NCBI RefSeq assembly: GCF_001704615.3
Contig: NZ_CP029397.2
Location: forward strand, 124,001 to 188,000
DNA from: Acinetobacter defluvii
Lineage (GTDB): Bacteria; Pseudomonadota; Gammaproteobacteria; Pseudomonadales; Moraxellaceae
Reading direction: 5' to 3'
DNA length: 64,000 nucleotides
In this document: positions 10,643-19,563 of the stretch, piece by piece
Numbering within the stretch: position 1 is the stretch's first letter
How the letters are laid out: the number at the start of each line of letters is the position of its first letter
Translations under genes and position numbers: made by a program
Notes under the pieces: model-generated
Database searches by the model: none
Told to the model about the DNA's origin: nothing
What the model saw: only the letters and a program-made list of their open reading frames with translations

Positions 10643-11083
10643 TTACTTTTTATTGCTTGCCAAACGTAACAAAGCTTGGCTAAGCTTAGCATCGTTCACA
10701 AAACTCGCAGCGTGTTGTAACATTTCCTGCGTTGCTGGATCGAGAGATTGAACAGGTTTATAAGAAGTTTGAATTTGCTTTGTTTTATCACGCAGTCGAA
10801 TTTGTAGCTTTTGTAAATCTTTAAATTCTTCTAATTGTGACAATTGAGAAATATATTGTTTTTGAAGGTAGCCGAGTTGACTAATCATGGCTTGATTTTC
10901 ACCGGTAATCGTCAAAATACCATATTGATAACAGACGACCTGCCATACTTCGGGTTGAGGTAATAAGGGTTGAATTAATTTAGTAAGTCTTTGCCATTCG
11001 GCAACTTGCTTTTTAAGAAACGATAAGTTTCCTGTTTTTATGTGTTGTCTTGTTTGATGAAAGAGATTTTTAGGTTCAGACAT
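10643..11083 (-). CDS. dciA: DUF721 / DciA-type replicative helicase operator
   Basis: A 146-residue DUF721 protein convergent with lpxC and divergent from an M23 peptidase gene. The order lpxC, DUF721, M23 peptidase also occurs in Pseudomonas. DUF721 proteins of DnaC-less bacteria are the DciA family, which helps load the DnaB helicase. The recognisable part is the central PEVWQVVCYQYGILTITGENQAMISQLGYLQ, split here only for description (VWQVVCYQYGILTITGEN, then AMISQLGYLQ). A helical, charged C-terminus follows (LEEFKDLQKLQIRLRDKTK). The assignment rests on family pattern plus gene order. Confidence 0.8.
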   Translation of the reverse strand: MSEPKNLFHQTRQHIKTGNLSFLKKQVAEWQRLTKLIQPLLPQPEVWQVVCYQYGILTITGENQAMISQLGYLQKQYISQLSQLEEFKDLQKLQIRLRDKTKQIQTSYKPVQSLDPATQEMLQHAASFVNDAKLSQALLRLASNKK

Positions 11084-11189
11084 ACATTATTCCTACATAG
11101 TTATGTCTTATCTTAAGCCCTCGTTTCAGTAGATATCAAGGACGAGATCACTCAAGGAACTTGACTAAGAACAGTTAAAAGAGGTTTTT

Positions 11190-11918
11190 ATGCATTCGCG
11201 ACGTATTTTATTGGCATTTTCTTTAGCAGCTTCTGCTGTATCGGTTGCATTCGCAGATTTAGTTCAACTAGACGCTTCTCATACTTCAGCTCCAGATCGT
11301 TTAGAGCAGCTCTCAAAAACATTATCTCAAGGTTCTTATACACACCCCGATGATATGGATATACCAGGCAGTGTGACTTTCCAACCGCATTTGCGTAGTC
11401 AAAATGAGAAACCCATTGAACTTAACAATGCTACAATTGCTAAAAAATACGGTTCAGCAACACTCTCTTCTTCTTCAAGCTCCACCTCTACAGCATCTCG
11501 CTATTCAGCAGGTTCTCCATATTCATGGTTAATGGCACACCCATTACCAGACATGAAACGTGTAAGTTCGGACTTTGGTGGTCGTACCATGGGTGGTCGT
11601 GCTGAACATCATTCAGGTTTAGACCTTTCTGCACCAAGTGGTACACCAATTTATGCAACAGGTCCTGGTATCGTGACCAAATCAGGTTGGGGTACAGGTT
11701 ATGGTCAATATGTAGAAATTAACCATGGTAATGGCTACATCACACGCTATGCACATGCATCACGTCTAATTGCGCGTGTTGGTGATCAAGTTCAAGCGGG
11801 TGAGCATATTGCCAATGTTGGCTGTACAGGTCGTTGTACAGGTCCTCATTTACATTATGAAGTTGTTAAAGATGGACAACGTAAAAATCCATCAACTTAC
11901 TTAGCAATGTTGCCATAA
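11190..11918 (+). CDS. Secreted M23 (LytM) peptidase
   Basis: A 242-residue exported protein. Residues 1-22 are a signal peptide (LLAFSLAASAVSVAFA). A Ser/Thr-rich linker follows around residue 90-110. The LytM domain contains HHSGLDLSAPSGTPIYA (H and D zinc ligands) and GRCTGPHLHYEVV (HxH). It probably cleaves peptidoglycan cross-links in the periplasm or regulates such enzymes. All zinc ligands look present. It is divergent from dciA, and AGAGG precedes the ATG. Confidence 0.88.
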   Translation: MHSRRILLAFSLAASAVSVAFADLVQLDASHTSAPDRLEQLSKTLSQGSYTHPDDMDIPGSVTFQPHLRSQNEKPIELNNATIAKKYGSATLSSSSSSTSTASRYSAGSPYSWLMAHPLPDMKRVSSDFGGRTMGGRAEHHSGLDLSAPSGTPIYATGPGIVTKSGWGTGYGQYVEINHGNGYITRYAHASRLIARVGDQVQAGEHIANVGCTGRCTGPHLHYEVVKDGQRKNPSTYLAMLP

Positions 11919-12025
11919 TACTAAGCGAATTCTATCTAGCAATAATAATGCTTCACGCTTGTGTTCTGTTCATGGCTAAGTGTTTATTACAATAGACTAT
12001 CATCAAATAAAATTTTAAATGTATA

Positions 12026-12053
12026 AAAAACCGCCATTATTGGCGGTTTTTTG
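12026..12053 (+). terminator. Terminator after the M23 peptidase gene
   Basis: AAAACCGCCA and TGGCGGTTTT around loop TTAT, followed by a T-run. A short open gap to aceE follows. Confidence 0.88.
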
Positions 12054-12195
12054 TTGCTTTGTGTAAGCTTTGGTCAATGTGTATTTAGTTACTAAATAAT
12101 ACGGCATGCCTACATTCATCTGTAACGATAACTTAACACCCTTAAAACATGATACATATAAGATATAGAAAATGAGTCTAAGGAGTAGGTGAAAC

Positions 12196-14907
12196 ATGGC
12201 GTATTACGGTGATACTGACGCGCAAGAAACACAAGAATGGCAAGATGCCTTTGATTCTGTGTTACAACATATGGGCAGTGATCGTGCTGCTTTTTTGCTC
12301 GAAAAATTATATCAACAAGCAATTTCGAAGCATGTACCTATTCAGCGACTAAATACCCCTTACTTAAATACCATTCCAGTAGAAGAACAACCTGCTATGC
12401 CAGGTGACTCGGATATGGAGCGTCGTATCCGTGCGCTGATTCGTTGGAATGCATTGGCAATGGTACTACGTGCTAATAAAACAGGTGACGATTTAGGTGG
12501 TCACTTGGCGAGTTTTGCATCTTCAGCAACCTTATATGATGTTGGCTTTAACCATTTCTTCCGTGCTAATAGTGATCATTTTGGTGGAGATATGATCTAT
12601 TACCAAGGTCACTGTGCACCAGGGATTTATGCACGTTCTTATTTAGAAGGGCGTTTGACTGAAGATCAGTTGAATAATTTCCGTCGTGAAGTCGGTGGTC
12701 AAGGGCTTTCAAGTTATCCGCATCCTTATTTGATGCCTGATTATTGGCAATTCCCAACTGTATCAATGGGTTTGGGTCCGATCATGTCGATCTATCAAGC
12801 ACATATTCAAAAATATTTAATGAACCGTGGCTTGATCAAAGAAGAAGATCGTAAAGTTTGGGCATATCTCGGTGATGGTGAGATGGATGAGCCTGAAAGT
12901 TTAGGCGCAATCTCCCTTGCAGGTCGTGAAAAACTCGATAATTTGATTTGGGTGGTGAACTGTAACTTACAACGTCTCGATGGTCCTGTGCGTGGTAATG
13001 GTAAAATTATCCAAGAGCTTGAATCCTTGTTCCGAGGTGCTGGCTGGCGTGTAATTAAGGTCGTCTGGGGGCGTCATTGGGATCCTCTACTTGATAAAGA
13101 TGCATCAGGGGCATTAAAAGCCCGTATGGAAGAAGCGTTGGATGGGGATTATCAGCGTTATCAAGTCAAAGGGGGAGCGTATACCCGTGAGCATTTCTTT
13201 GGTAAATACCCAGAAGCTGAAGAATTAGTGAAAACTCTCAGCGATGAAGATATTGAAAATCTAAATCGTGGTGGTCATGATCCATACAAAGTCTATGCTG
13301 CTTATGCTGCAGCGATGACTAGTAATGGTCAACCTACCGTGATTTTGGCGAAAACAGTTAAAGGGTATGGTCTGTCAGAAGAAATTGAAGCGGTCAATAA
13401 AACCCACCAAATCAAGAAAATGCATTTGGAATCGTTAAAATATTTCCGTAATCGTTTCAATCTTCCATTTAAAGATGAAGATCTTGAAGAATTACCATTC
13501 TATCGCCCAGGTGAAAATTCTCCTGAATTAAAATACATGAAAGCACGCCGTGAAGCATTGGGTGGTTATTTACCTGCACGCCGTAAAGAAAGTGAAGCAT
13601 TGGCAATCCCTGAACTTTCAGTATTTGACGGTGTGTTAAAAGGCAGTGGTGGTAAAGAGCAATCAACGACCATGGTGATGGTGCGTTTGATTGCAGCTTT
13701 ACTCAAAGAAAAAGCGATTAAAGACCGTGTTGTGCCCATTGTTCCTGATGAAGCACGTACTTTTGGTTTAGAAGGCATGTTCCGTCAACTCGGTATTTAT
13801 GCGGCACATGGTCAAAACTATACGCCAGAAGACCAAGAACAGCTCATGAATTATCGTGAAGCCAAAGATGGTCACATGTTGCAAGAAGGGATCAATGAAG
13901 CAGGCGCAATGAGTGCTTGGTCTGCATTGGGCACCAGTTATTCAACTAATAACTTGCCAATGATTCCAATGTATATGTATTACTCAATGTTTGGTTTCCA
14001 ACGTATTGGTGATATTGCATGGGCAGCGGGTGATTCTCAAGCACAAGGCTTCTTGTTTGGTGCAACTGCAGGTCGTACGACATTGAACGGTGAAGGCTTG
14101 CAGCATCAAGATGGTCATTCTCATGTTTTGGCGAATACCATTCCGAACTGTGTGGCGTATGATCCATGCTTTGGTTATGAACTCGCTGTGATCATTCACG
14201 ATGGTTTACAACGCATGTATGTGAATCAAGAGCGTGTGTTCTATTATTTAACACTGATGAATGAAAACTATGATCAGCCTGCATTGCCACAAGAAGCCAT
14301 TGAAGGCATTAAAAAAGGTCTGTATTTATTTGAGCAAGATGAAAAAGCCACTGTTCAATTGATTGGTTCAGGCGTGATCTTGCGTGAAGTGATTAAAGCT
14401 GCGCAAATATTGAAAGATGAATATCAAATCCATGCCAATGTGTGGAGTGCAACAAGCTTTAATGAATTGGCACGTGATGGTATGGCGGTTGAAGAATATA
14501 ACCGTTTACATCCGCTTGAAGATGGTAAAGAGTCTTGGGTGTCGCAACAACTGCGTGGCACAGATGGGATCGTGGTTGCAGCAACAGATCATATCCGTGC
14601 GTATAGTGAACAAATTCGTGCGTACTTACCAGACAGTCGTCCGTATGTGACTTTGGGTACAGATGGTTATGGTCGTTCGGATACCCGTGGCAATTTGCGT
14701 AGCTATTTCGGTGTAGATGCGGCACACATTGTGGTAGCAACACTGAAAAAATTGGCAGATGAAGGCGAAGTCGATGCACGCTTAGTGAAAGATGCAATTT
14801 CGACTTTTGAGCTTGATGTAGATCGTCCTGTAGCATGGTTGCCGCAAGCACATCCATCCGTACAAGACGTTGCAGCCTATGCTGAACCAACTGAGGAGAA
14901 TAAATAA
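12196..14907 (+). CDS. aceE: Pyruvate dehydrogenase E1 component (homodimeric)
   Basis: A 903-residue ThDP-dependent enzyme that decarboxylates pyruvate and acetylates the lipoyl groups of AceF. The ThDP motif is AYLGDGEMDEPESLGAI, followed by the NLIWVVNCNLQRLDGPVRG segment. The homodimeric AceE length (about 890) fits. AAGGAG lies 11 bases before the ATG. The stop overlaps the ATG of aceF by one base (TAATG), so the two are translationally coupled. No thiamine riboswitch is seen upstream. Confidence 0.97.
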   Translation: MAYYGDTDAQETQEWQDAFDSVLQHMGSDRAAFLLEKLYQQAISKHVPIQRLNTPYLNTIPVEEQPAMPGDSDMERRIRALIRWNALAMVLRANKTGDDLGGHLASFASSATLYDVGFNHFFRANSDHFGGDMIYYQGHCAPGIYARSYLEGRLTEDQLNNFRREVGGQGLSSYPHPYLMPDYWQFPTVSMGLGPIMSIYQAHIQKYLMNRGLIKEEDRKVWAYLGDGEMDEPESLGAISLAGREKLDNLIWVVNCNLQRLDGPVRGNGKIIQELESLFRGAGWRVIKVVWGRHWDPLLDKDASGALKARMEEALDGDYQRYQVKGGAYTREHFFGKYPEAEELVKTLSDEDIENLNRGGHDPYKVYAAYAAAMTSNGQPTVILAKTVKGYGLSEEIEAVNKTHQIKKMHLESLKYFRNRFNLPFKDEDLEELPFYRPGENSPELKYMKARREALGGYLPARRKESEALAIPELSVFDGVLKGSGGKEQSTTMVMVRLIAALLKEKAIKDRVVPIVPDEARTFGLEGMFRQLGIYAAHGQNYTPEDQEQLMNYREAKDGHMLQEGINEAGAMSAWSALGTSYSTNNLPMIPMYMYYSMFGFQRIGDIAWAAGDSQAQGFLFGATAGRTTLNGEGLQHQDGHSHVLANTIPNCVAYDPCFGYELAVIIHDGLQRMYVNQERVFYYLTLMNENYDQPALPQEAIEGIKKGLYLFEQDEKATVQLIGSGVILREVIKAAQILKDEYQIHANVWSATSFNELARDGMAVEEYNRLHPLEDGKESWVSQQLRGTDGIVVAATDHIRAYSEQIRAYLPDSRPYVTLGTDGYGRSDTRGNLRSYFGVDAAHIVVATLKKLADEGEVDARLVKDAISTFELDVDRPVAWLPQAHPSVQDVAAYAEPTEENK

Positions 14908-16877
14908 TGCAAATTAAAACTCCTGATATTGGTGTAGATAAAGCCACTGTCGCTGAAATTTTGGTGAAAGTGGGTGATACGATTGCAGTCGATGACAGCA
15001 TTGTGTTGCTGGAGTCAGATAAAGCCTCTGTTGAAGTGCCAAGCACTTCAGCAGGCATGGTCAAAAGCATTGCTGTATCAGAAGGTGATGAAGTTTCAGA
15101 AGGTGCAGTATTGATTGAAGTTGAATCTGCGGAAGCGGAAACCACACAATCAGCGTCTGCACCAACCGAAGAAACAGTGGAAGCAGCACCTACAAAAGCT
15201 GAGACAGTAACTGAACAATCAAAAGCAGAAACGATTTCTATTGCGACAACATCACAAACTGTTGAAGTGAAAGTTCCTGATATTGGCGTGGAAAAAGCCC
15301 TTGTCGGTGAAATCCTGGTTAAGGCAGGTGATGAAATCGCAGTTGATGACAGTATTGTGGTGGTTGAATCTGACAAAGCCACTGTAGAAGTTCCAAGTAC
15401 AGTGGCAGGTACAGTGGAAAGCGTGATCGTGAAAGAAGGCGATAACGTGAAAGAAGGTGTAGTTTTAATCACGGTTAAAACAACTTCTACTCAAACCACA
15501 GCACCAGTTACCGAAACCAAACAAGCACCTGTTCCTTCTGCATCTGCTGAAGCACCAAAAACGGAAGTGAAATCTGCAAAATCGGGTTCTGTGGACATTG
15601 CTGTGCCTGATTTGGGTGTGGACAAGGCTTCAGTGTCTGAAATTTTGGTCAGCGTCGGCGATCGTGTTGAAAAAGATCAAAGCCTAGTTGTAGTAGAGTC
15701 TGATAAGGCTTCAGTTGAAGTGCCAAGTACAGTTTCAGGTACGATCAAAGCGATTCATGTCAGTGACAATCAAGAAGTCAAACAAGGTATGCCTTTGGTG
15801 ACTATTGAAGGTGTTGCGGATGTACAGCCATCGGAAGCTGCTAAAGAACAAGCGGCTGCACCTAAAGCTGAGAGTAAAGCTGTGCCAAAAGCTGAAAAAG
15901 TTGTTGAGCCACAAGCACCTGTAGCGAATGGTTCGGATAAACTCAGCAAAGCGCAACAAGCAGAAAATGCCAAAGTTTATGCAGGTCCTGCGGTACGTAA
16001 ACTTGCTCGTGAACTCGGTGTATTATTGGCTCAAGTTGAGTCTTCAGGTCCACATGATCGTGTGATGAAAGAAGATGTCTTTGCTTATGTTAAATCTCGT
16101 TTGACTGCGCCACAATCTACAGGACAAACAGCAGTTGCCCCAGTTGCGTCAAGCTTGCCTGCATTACCTGACTTCAGTGCATTTGGTGGTAGTGAAATTG
16201 TACCAATGACGCGTTTACAGCAAGTGTCTGTACCGCAATTGTCATTGAATAATTTCATCCCACAAGTGACACAATTTGATTTGGCTGATATTACTGAGCT
16301 TGAAGCTTGGCGTGGTGAACTCAAAGGCAAATTTAAACAAGATGGTATTAGCTTAACCATTCTTGCGTTCATTGCCAAAGCAGTGGCTTTCCTTCTGAAA
16401 GAAGAGCCATATTTTGCAGGGCACTTGGCGGATGATCAAAAATCTGTTGTACTCCGCAATGAAATTCATATGGGGATTGCAGTGGCAACGCCTGATGGTT
16501 TGACTGTGCCTGTACTGCGTAATCCTGACCAAAAATCAATTAAGCAAATTGCGATTGAACTTGGTGAACTCAGTAAAAAAGCACGTGACAAAAAACTTTC
16601 TCCAAAGGATTTACAAGGTGCAAACTTTACCATTACCAGCTTAGGTTCTATTGGTGGGACAGCATTTACACCGCTCGTGAACTGGCCGCAAGTGGCGATT
16701 TTAGGTATTTCACCTGCGACCATGCAACCTGTTTGGAATGGTGAAAGTTTTGATCCAAAACTGATGTTGCCATTGTCATTATCCTATGATCATCGTGTGA
16801 TTAATGGTGCAGATGCGGCACGTTTTACTCATAAACTCAGCAAACTTTTAGCAGATATTCGTAACATTTTACTTTAA
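14907..16877 (+). CDS. aceF: Dihydrolipoyllysine acetyltransferase (PDH E2)
   Basis: A 656-residue E2 core subunit with three N-terminal lipoyl domains, each with its modified lysine in ESDKA(S/T)VEVPST. The first lysine is residue 39, the others near 159 and 274. Ala/Pro/Glu/Lys-rich linkers separate them. A peripheral-subunit-binding domain follows (AGPAVRKLARELGVLLAQV) and then the catalytic domain ending in SLSYDHRVINGADAARF with the active-site His. GAGGAG precedes the start. Three lipoyl repeats are as in E. coli AceF. A lipoamide dehydrogenase gene is not in the window. Confidence 0.97.
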   Translation: MQIKTPDIGVDKATVAEILVKVGDTIAVDDSIVLLESDKASVEVPSTSAGMVKSIAVSEGDEVSEGAVLIEVESAEAETTQSASAPTEETVEAAPTKAETVTEQSKAETISIATTSQTVEVKVPDIGVEKALVGEILVKAGDEIAVDDSIVVVESDKATVEVPSTVAGTVESVIVKEGDNVKEGVVLITVKTTSTQTTAPVTETKQAPVPSASAEAPKTEVKSAKSGSVDIAVPDLGVDKASVSEILVSVGDRVEKDQSLVVVESDKASVEVPSTVSGTIKAIHVSDNQEVKQGMPLVTIEGVADVQPSEAAKEQAAAPKAESKAVPKAEKVVEPQAPVANGSDKLSKAQQAENAKVYAGPAVRKLARELGVLLAQVESSGPHDRVMKEDVFAYVKSRLTAPQSTGQTAVAPVASSLPALPDFSAFGGSEIVPMTRLQQVSVPQLSLNNFIPQVTQFDLADITELEAWRGELKGKFKQDGISLTILAFIAKAVAFLLKEEPYFAGHLADDQKSVVLRNEIHMGIAVATPDGLTVPVLRNPDQKSIKQIAIELGELSKKARDKKLSPKDLQGANFTITSLGSIGGTAFTPLVNWPQVAILGISPATMQPVWNGESFDPKLMLPLSLSYDHRVINGADAARFTHKLSKLLADIRNILL

Positions 16878-16902
16878 GTTTGAAGTTATCAAGATAAATC
16901 CA

Positions 16903-16926
16903 AACCTCGCTACGGCGGGGTTTTTT
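16903..16926 (+). terminator. Terminator of aceEF
   Basis: AACCTCGC and GCGGGGTT pair around loop TACG, then TTTTT. It lies 25 bases after the aceF stop. Confidence 0.9.
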
Positions 16927-17014
16927 GTATTAAATGTTAATCAGAGTGCGCTTGCTAAAAAGCTTCAGATGAATTTCATTGAAAATAAACATAAAGCCTA
17001 TTAAGATAGAGCCC

Positions 17015-17215
17015 ACACTTCATTGGGGAGTAGCCGCTATTCACAATCGACCTGATCTGTGAATAGGTGATGGTCAACATAATTGTTCAACAGAACATGG
17101 TCATCATAGCAAAGAACCAATTTGCTTGTTTAAAGCATTTCTTTTGTTGGCAAGACCTTTGATTTATCACTCCGCATTGAATAGGTGACTATTCATATAG
17201 GCTAGCAGGAGGGGT
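17015..17215 (+). promoter_or_regulatory. yybP-ykoY (Mn2+-sensing) riboswitch
   Basis: Two signature segments of the yybP-ykoY aptamer are present: GGGGAGTAGCC at 17025-17035 and GGCAAGACCTTT at 17149-17160. A 9-bp helix lies between (CTATTCACA 17037-17045 with TGTGAATAG 17058-17066). A second short helix is GAATAG/CTATTC at 17179-17194. In other bacteria this RNA binds Mn2+ and turns on manganese exporters. The next gene is a transporter of just that kind, so identity and function support each other. The exact outer boundaries are estimated. Confidence 0.9.
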
Positions 17216-17240
17216 AAGTCATTGGGAAATATTGCTAGCC
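17200..17240 (+). promoter_or_regulatory. Likely expression platform of the Mn2+ riboswitch
   Basis: GGCTAGCA (17200-17207) and TGCTAGCC (17233-17240) are perfectly complementary and sit between aptamer and start codon. The purine run AGGAGGGG (17207-17214) lies at the edge of the loop. It is too far from ATG 17253 to be its ribosome site, so its role may be in alternative pairing. Whether the switch acts on translation or transcription cannot be read from the sequence. Confidence 0.55.
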
Positions 17241-17252
17241 AGAGAAAATGAC

Positions 17253-17831
17253 ATGTTATATGCCTTCCTGATCTCGCTTGTGGTGGTTGCCCTATCCGAA
17301 ATGGGGGACAAAACCCAACTGCTTGCTTTACTACTTGCTGCAAAATTTCGAAAACCTGTCCCTATTCTGATCGCTATTTTTTTAGCAACTGTTGTCAATC
17401 ATGGTGTTTCAGCCTTGCTTGGACAATGGATTACCACAGTTTTAAGTCCTACCGTTCTATTATGGATTGTATCCCTTGGCTTTATTGCAATGGCTGGGTG
17501 GATGTTGATCCCAGATGAGTTGGACGATGAGTCTGAAAGTATTCATAAGTGGCAAAAGTATGGGGTATTTGGTGCAACTTTTGTCTTATTTTTTCTTGCG
17601 GAAATTGGTGATAAAACTCAAATCGCCACAGTTGCCCTCGCTGCACGTTTTGACAGTATTGGTTGGGTCACTTTAGGTACTACACTCGGTATCATGTTGG
17701 TCAATGCACCTGCGGTATTTATAGGCAATAAATTGGCAGAAAAATTACCGATTTCACTGATTCATAAAATTGGTGCACTCATTTTCTTGATCATTGGTGT
17801 AGCGGCTTTAGTACAACATTACTTTTTCTAA
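17253..17831 (+). CDS. Gdt1/TMEM165 (UPF0016) family Mn2+ transporter
   Basis: A 192-residue inner-membrane protein of about six helices in two repeats, each with the family's acidic motif: SEMGDKTQLLALLLA near residue 15 and AEIGDKTQIATVALA in the second half. Bacterial relatives (MneA of Vibrio) export manganese, and several are controlled by the yybP-ykoY riboswitch that precedes this gene. A TTG at 17232 is in frame but falls inside the regulatory hairpin. ATG 17253, preceded by AGAGA, is a better start. Confidence 0.88.
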   Translation: MLYAFLISLVVVALSEMGDKTQLLALLLAAKFRKPVPILIAIFLATVVNHGVSALLGQWITTVLSPTVLLWIVSLGFIAMAGWMLIPDELDDESESIHKWQKYGVFGATFVLFFLAEIGDKTQIATVALAARFDSIGWVTLGTTLGIMLVNAPAVFIGNKLAEKLPISLIHKIGALIFLIIGVAALVQHYFF

Positions 17832-17841
17832 GCTTTATTTT

Positions 17842-17883
17842 AAAAGTGCATTTACTTAATTTATGCGGTAAATGCGCTTTTAC
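17842..17883 (+). terminator. Terminator of the Mn2+ transporter gene
   Basis: AAAAGTGCATTTAC (17842-17855) pairs with GTAAATGCGCTTTT (from 17868) with one G-T pair, leading into T residues. The rest of the gap to 18107 is AT-rich with nothing recognisable. Confidence 0.75.
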
Positions 17884-18106
17884 TTGGCATATAAATAAAA
17901 TTTTCGATAAGTTATATTGGGTTTTAATTGTAATTTGGTTTGAATCCTTATAGATTATAAGGAATAAAAAGTATGTTTTTTCACATTCTTTCATTGGATT
18001 TTTTTATCTATAATTTTATACAGGAAATTTCGATATAAAAAATGTCGTGTGTTTTGTAGAGAAATGAAAGAAGCGATATAGATGAATATTTTGTAGGGGT
18101 TGGGGT

Positions 18107-18904
18107 ATGGCTTTAGATCGCACCACATCGCAGGTACTGTTCGATAATGGTACACATAAATGTATTAGTTTTACGAGTTTAGTTAAAGGTGAAGGTGTAC
18201 AAGCCAATCAGTTTTTAATTCTTGATCATGATCGAGCGGCAGTATTAGATCCTGGGGGTGACTTAACCTATGTGCCACTGACCATGGAGTTAAACAAATA
18301 TACACGCTTACAAAATCTTGATTATGTCATGGCATCCCATCAAGACCCTGACATTATCACTTCTATGCCACGTTGGTTGGTTTATACCGATGCCAAAGTT
18401 GTTGCCTCGAAGTTATGGGCACGTTTTTTACCCCATTTAAACTCTGCGTTTATGAGTGATCGCATGAAAGGTGGATGGTTAGAACGATTAATTGAACTAC
18501 CTGATCAAGGTGCAGCGATTACTTTAGGGGAAAGTAAAATTATTGCTGTGCCTGCACACTTTTTACACTCTGTTGGAAACTTTCAGTTTTACGATCCAAT
18601 TGCAAAAATTTTATTCTCAGGGGATATGGGGGCTTCAATGGTGAAAGATGCTGCTCGCCCAATCACCAGTTTTGCAGAGCATATTCCAACCATGAAAGGT
18701 TTCCATCAGCGTTATATGTGCTCGAATCGTGTGATTCGCCTTTGGGTAAAAATGGTACGCCAAATGGACATTGAGATGATCGTGCCGCAGCATGGAACGC
18801 CATTTGTCGGTAAAGAGATGATTAATGAGTTTTTAGATTGGATTGAAAATTTACAGTGTGGCATCGACTTGATGGATGAAATGGTGTTTACCTGCCCACA
18901 ATAA
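18107..18904 (+). CDS. ODP-type metallo-beta-lactamase-fold protein (paralogue 1)
   Basis: A 265-residue protein with the di-iron/metal site layout of the flavodiiron-like ODP family: SHQDPDI, PAHFLHSVGNF, FSGDMGAS and VPQHGTPF supply the ligands. The usual HxExDH is HxDxDI here, which is a variant. There is no flavodoxin domain, so it is not a complete flavodiiron protein. ODP proteins bind O2 or NO, often as sensors. A second gene at 19564-20373 is a close full-length paralogue, with only a small cysteine-cluster gene between. GGGGTTGGGGT precedes the ATG. Confidence 0.82.
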   Translation: MALDRTTSQVLFDNGTHKCISFTSLVKGEGVQANQFLILDHDRAAVLDPGGDLTYVPLTMELNKYTRLQNLDYVMASHQDPDIITSMPRWLVYTDAKVVASKLWARFLPHLNSAFMSDRMKGGWLERLIELPDQGAAITLGESKIIAVPAHFLHSVGNFQFYDPIAKILFSGDMGASMVKDAARPITSFAEHIPTMKGFHQRYMCSNRVIRLWVKMVRQMDIEMIVPQHGTPFVGKEMINEFLDWIENLQCGIDLMDEMVFTCPQ

Positions 18905-18981
18905 ATGAACAAAAAATCTAGAAAAAAAGATTGAGTTGAATAAAAAAAATTTTTAATATTTGAATCGCCAAAATCGACTTT

Positions 18982-19020
18982 AAACCTCTTTCACTGCATC
19001 AAAGTGAAAGAGGTTTTTTT
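18982..19020 (+). terminator. Terminator after ODP paralogue 1
   Basis: AAACCTCTTTCACT and AGTGAAAGAGGTTT form a 14-bp stem with a 6- to 7-base loop, followed by a T-run. It ends 20 bases before the next start codon. Confidence 0.92.
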
Positions 19021-19041
19021 GACCACGAGAATTTTAAAAAT

Positions 19042-19407
19042 ATGTTGTCTCAAATCCCCACACAAGATGCGTGCTTAAGCTGTGGAGCATGCTGCGCCTT
19101 TTTTAGAGTGTCATTTTATTGGGCAGAAGGCGAAATCATGCCGAATGATGTGGTTGAAGAATTAACTCCAGTTTATGCATGTATGAAAGGCACCAATCAG
19201 AAAAATCCACGTTGCGTGATGTTATCAGGTGAAATTGGGCAACAAGTAAGTTGCAGCATGTATGAACAGCGCAGCTCAAGTTGTAAGGAAGTCCAAGCGG
19301 GTGATGCACAGTGTAATAAAGCACGTAGTGCACATGGATTGATTCCATTGATTGAAATTGAGCCTGTACTCCCAAGTAATGATGAAGATTTTGATCAAGT
19401 TTGCTAA
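19042..19407 (+). CDS. YkgJ-family cysteine cluster protein
   Basis: A 121-residue protein with the zinc/iron-chelating cluster of the YkgJ/CxxCxxCC family: CLSCGACCAFFRV at residues 14-26, then CSMYEQRSSSCKEV and a further C. The biochemical role is not established. It has a very short leader after a strong terminator and only a weak ribosome site, so it probably has its own weak promoter. It sits between two ODP paralogues, and a shared link to redox or metal state is possible but is only inference. Confidence 0.78.
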   Translation: MLSQIPTQDACLSCGACCAFFRVSFYWAEGEIMPNDVVEELTPVYACMKGTNQKNPRCVMLSGEIGQQVSCSMYEQRSSSCKEVQAGDAQCNKARSAHGLIPLIEIEPVLPSNDEDFDQVC

Positions 19408-19563
19408 AGCACTACTTCAAGTGGGAGCTGATATAAACTTTTATATTACATAAGGTTGTAACAAATATTTAAAACCATATTTTTTATATGTGATTATTCG
19501 TTATACTGAAATTGCGTAAAAAATAAAGCTAACGCAAAATAATGAATAAAAGGATTAAAAAAT

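Noticed and set aside
14459..15472. 337-codon minus-strand frame opposite aceE/aceF
   Set aside because: Its Ser/Thr-rich text is the reverse of the repeated lipoyl domains, and aceF and aceE are certain.
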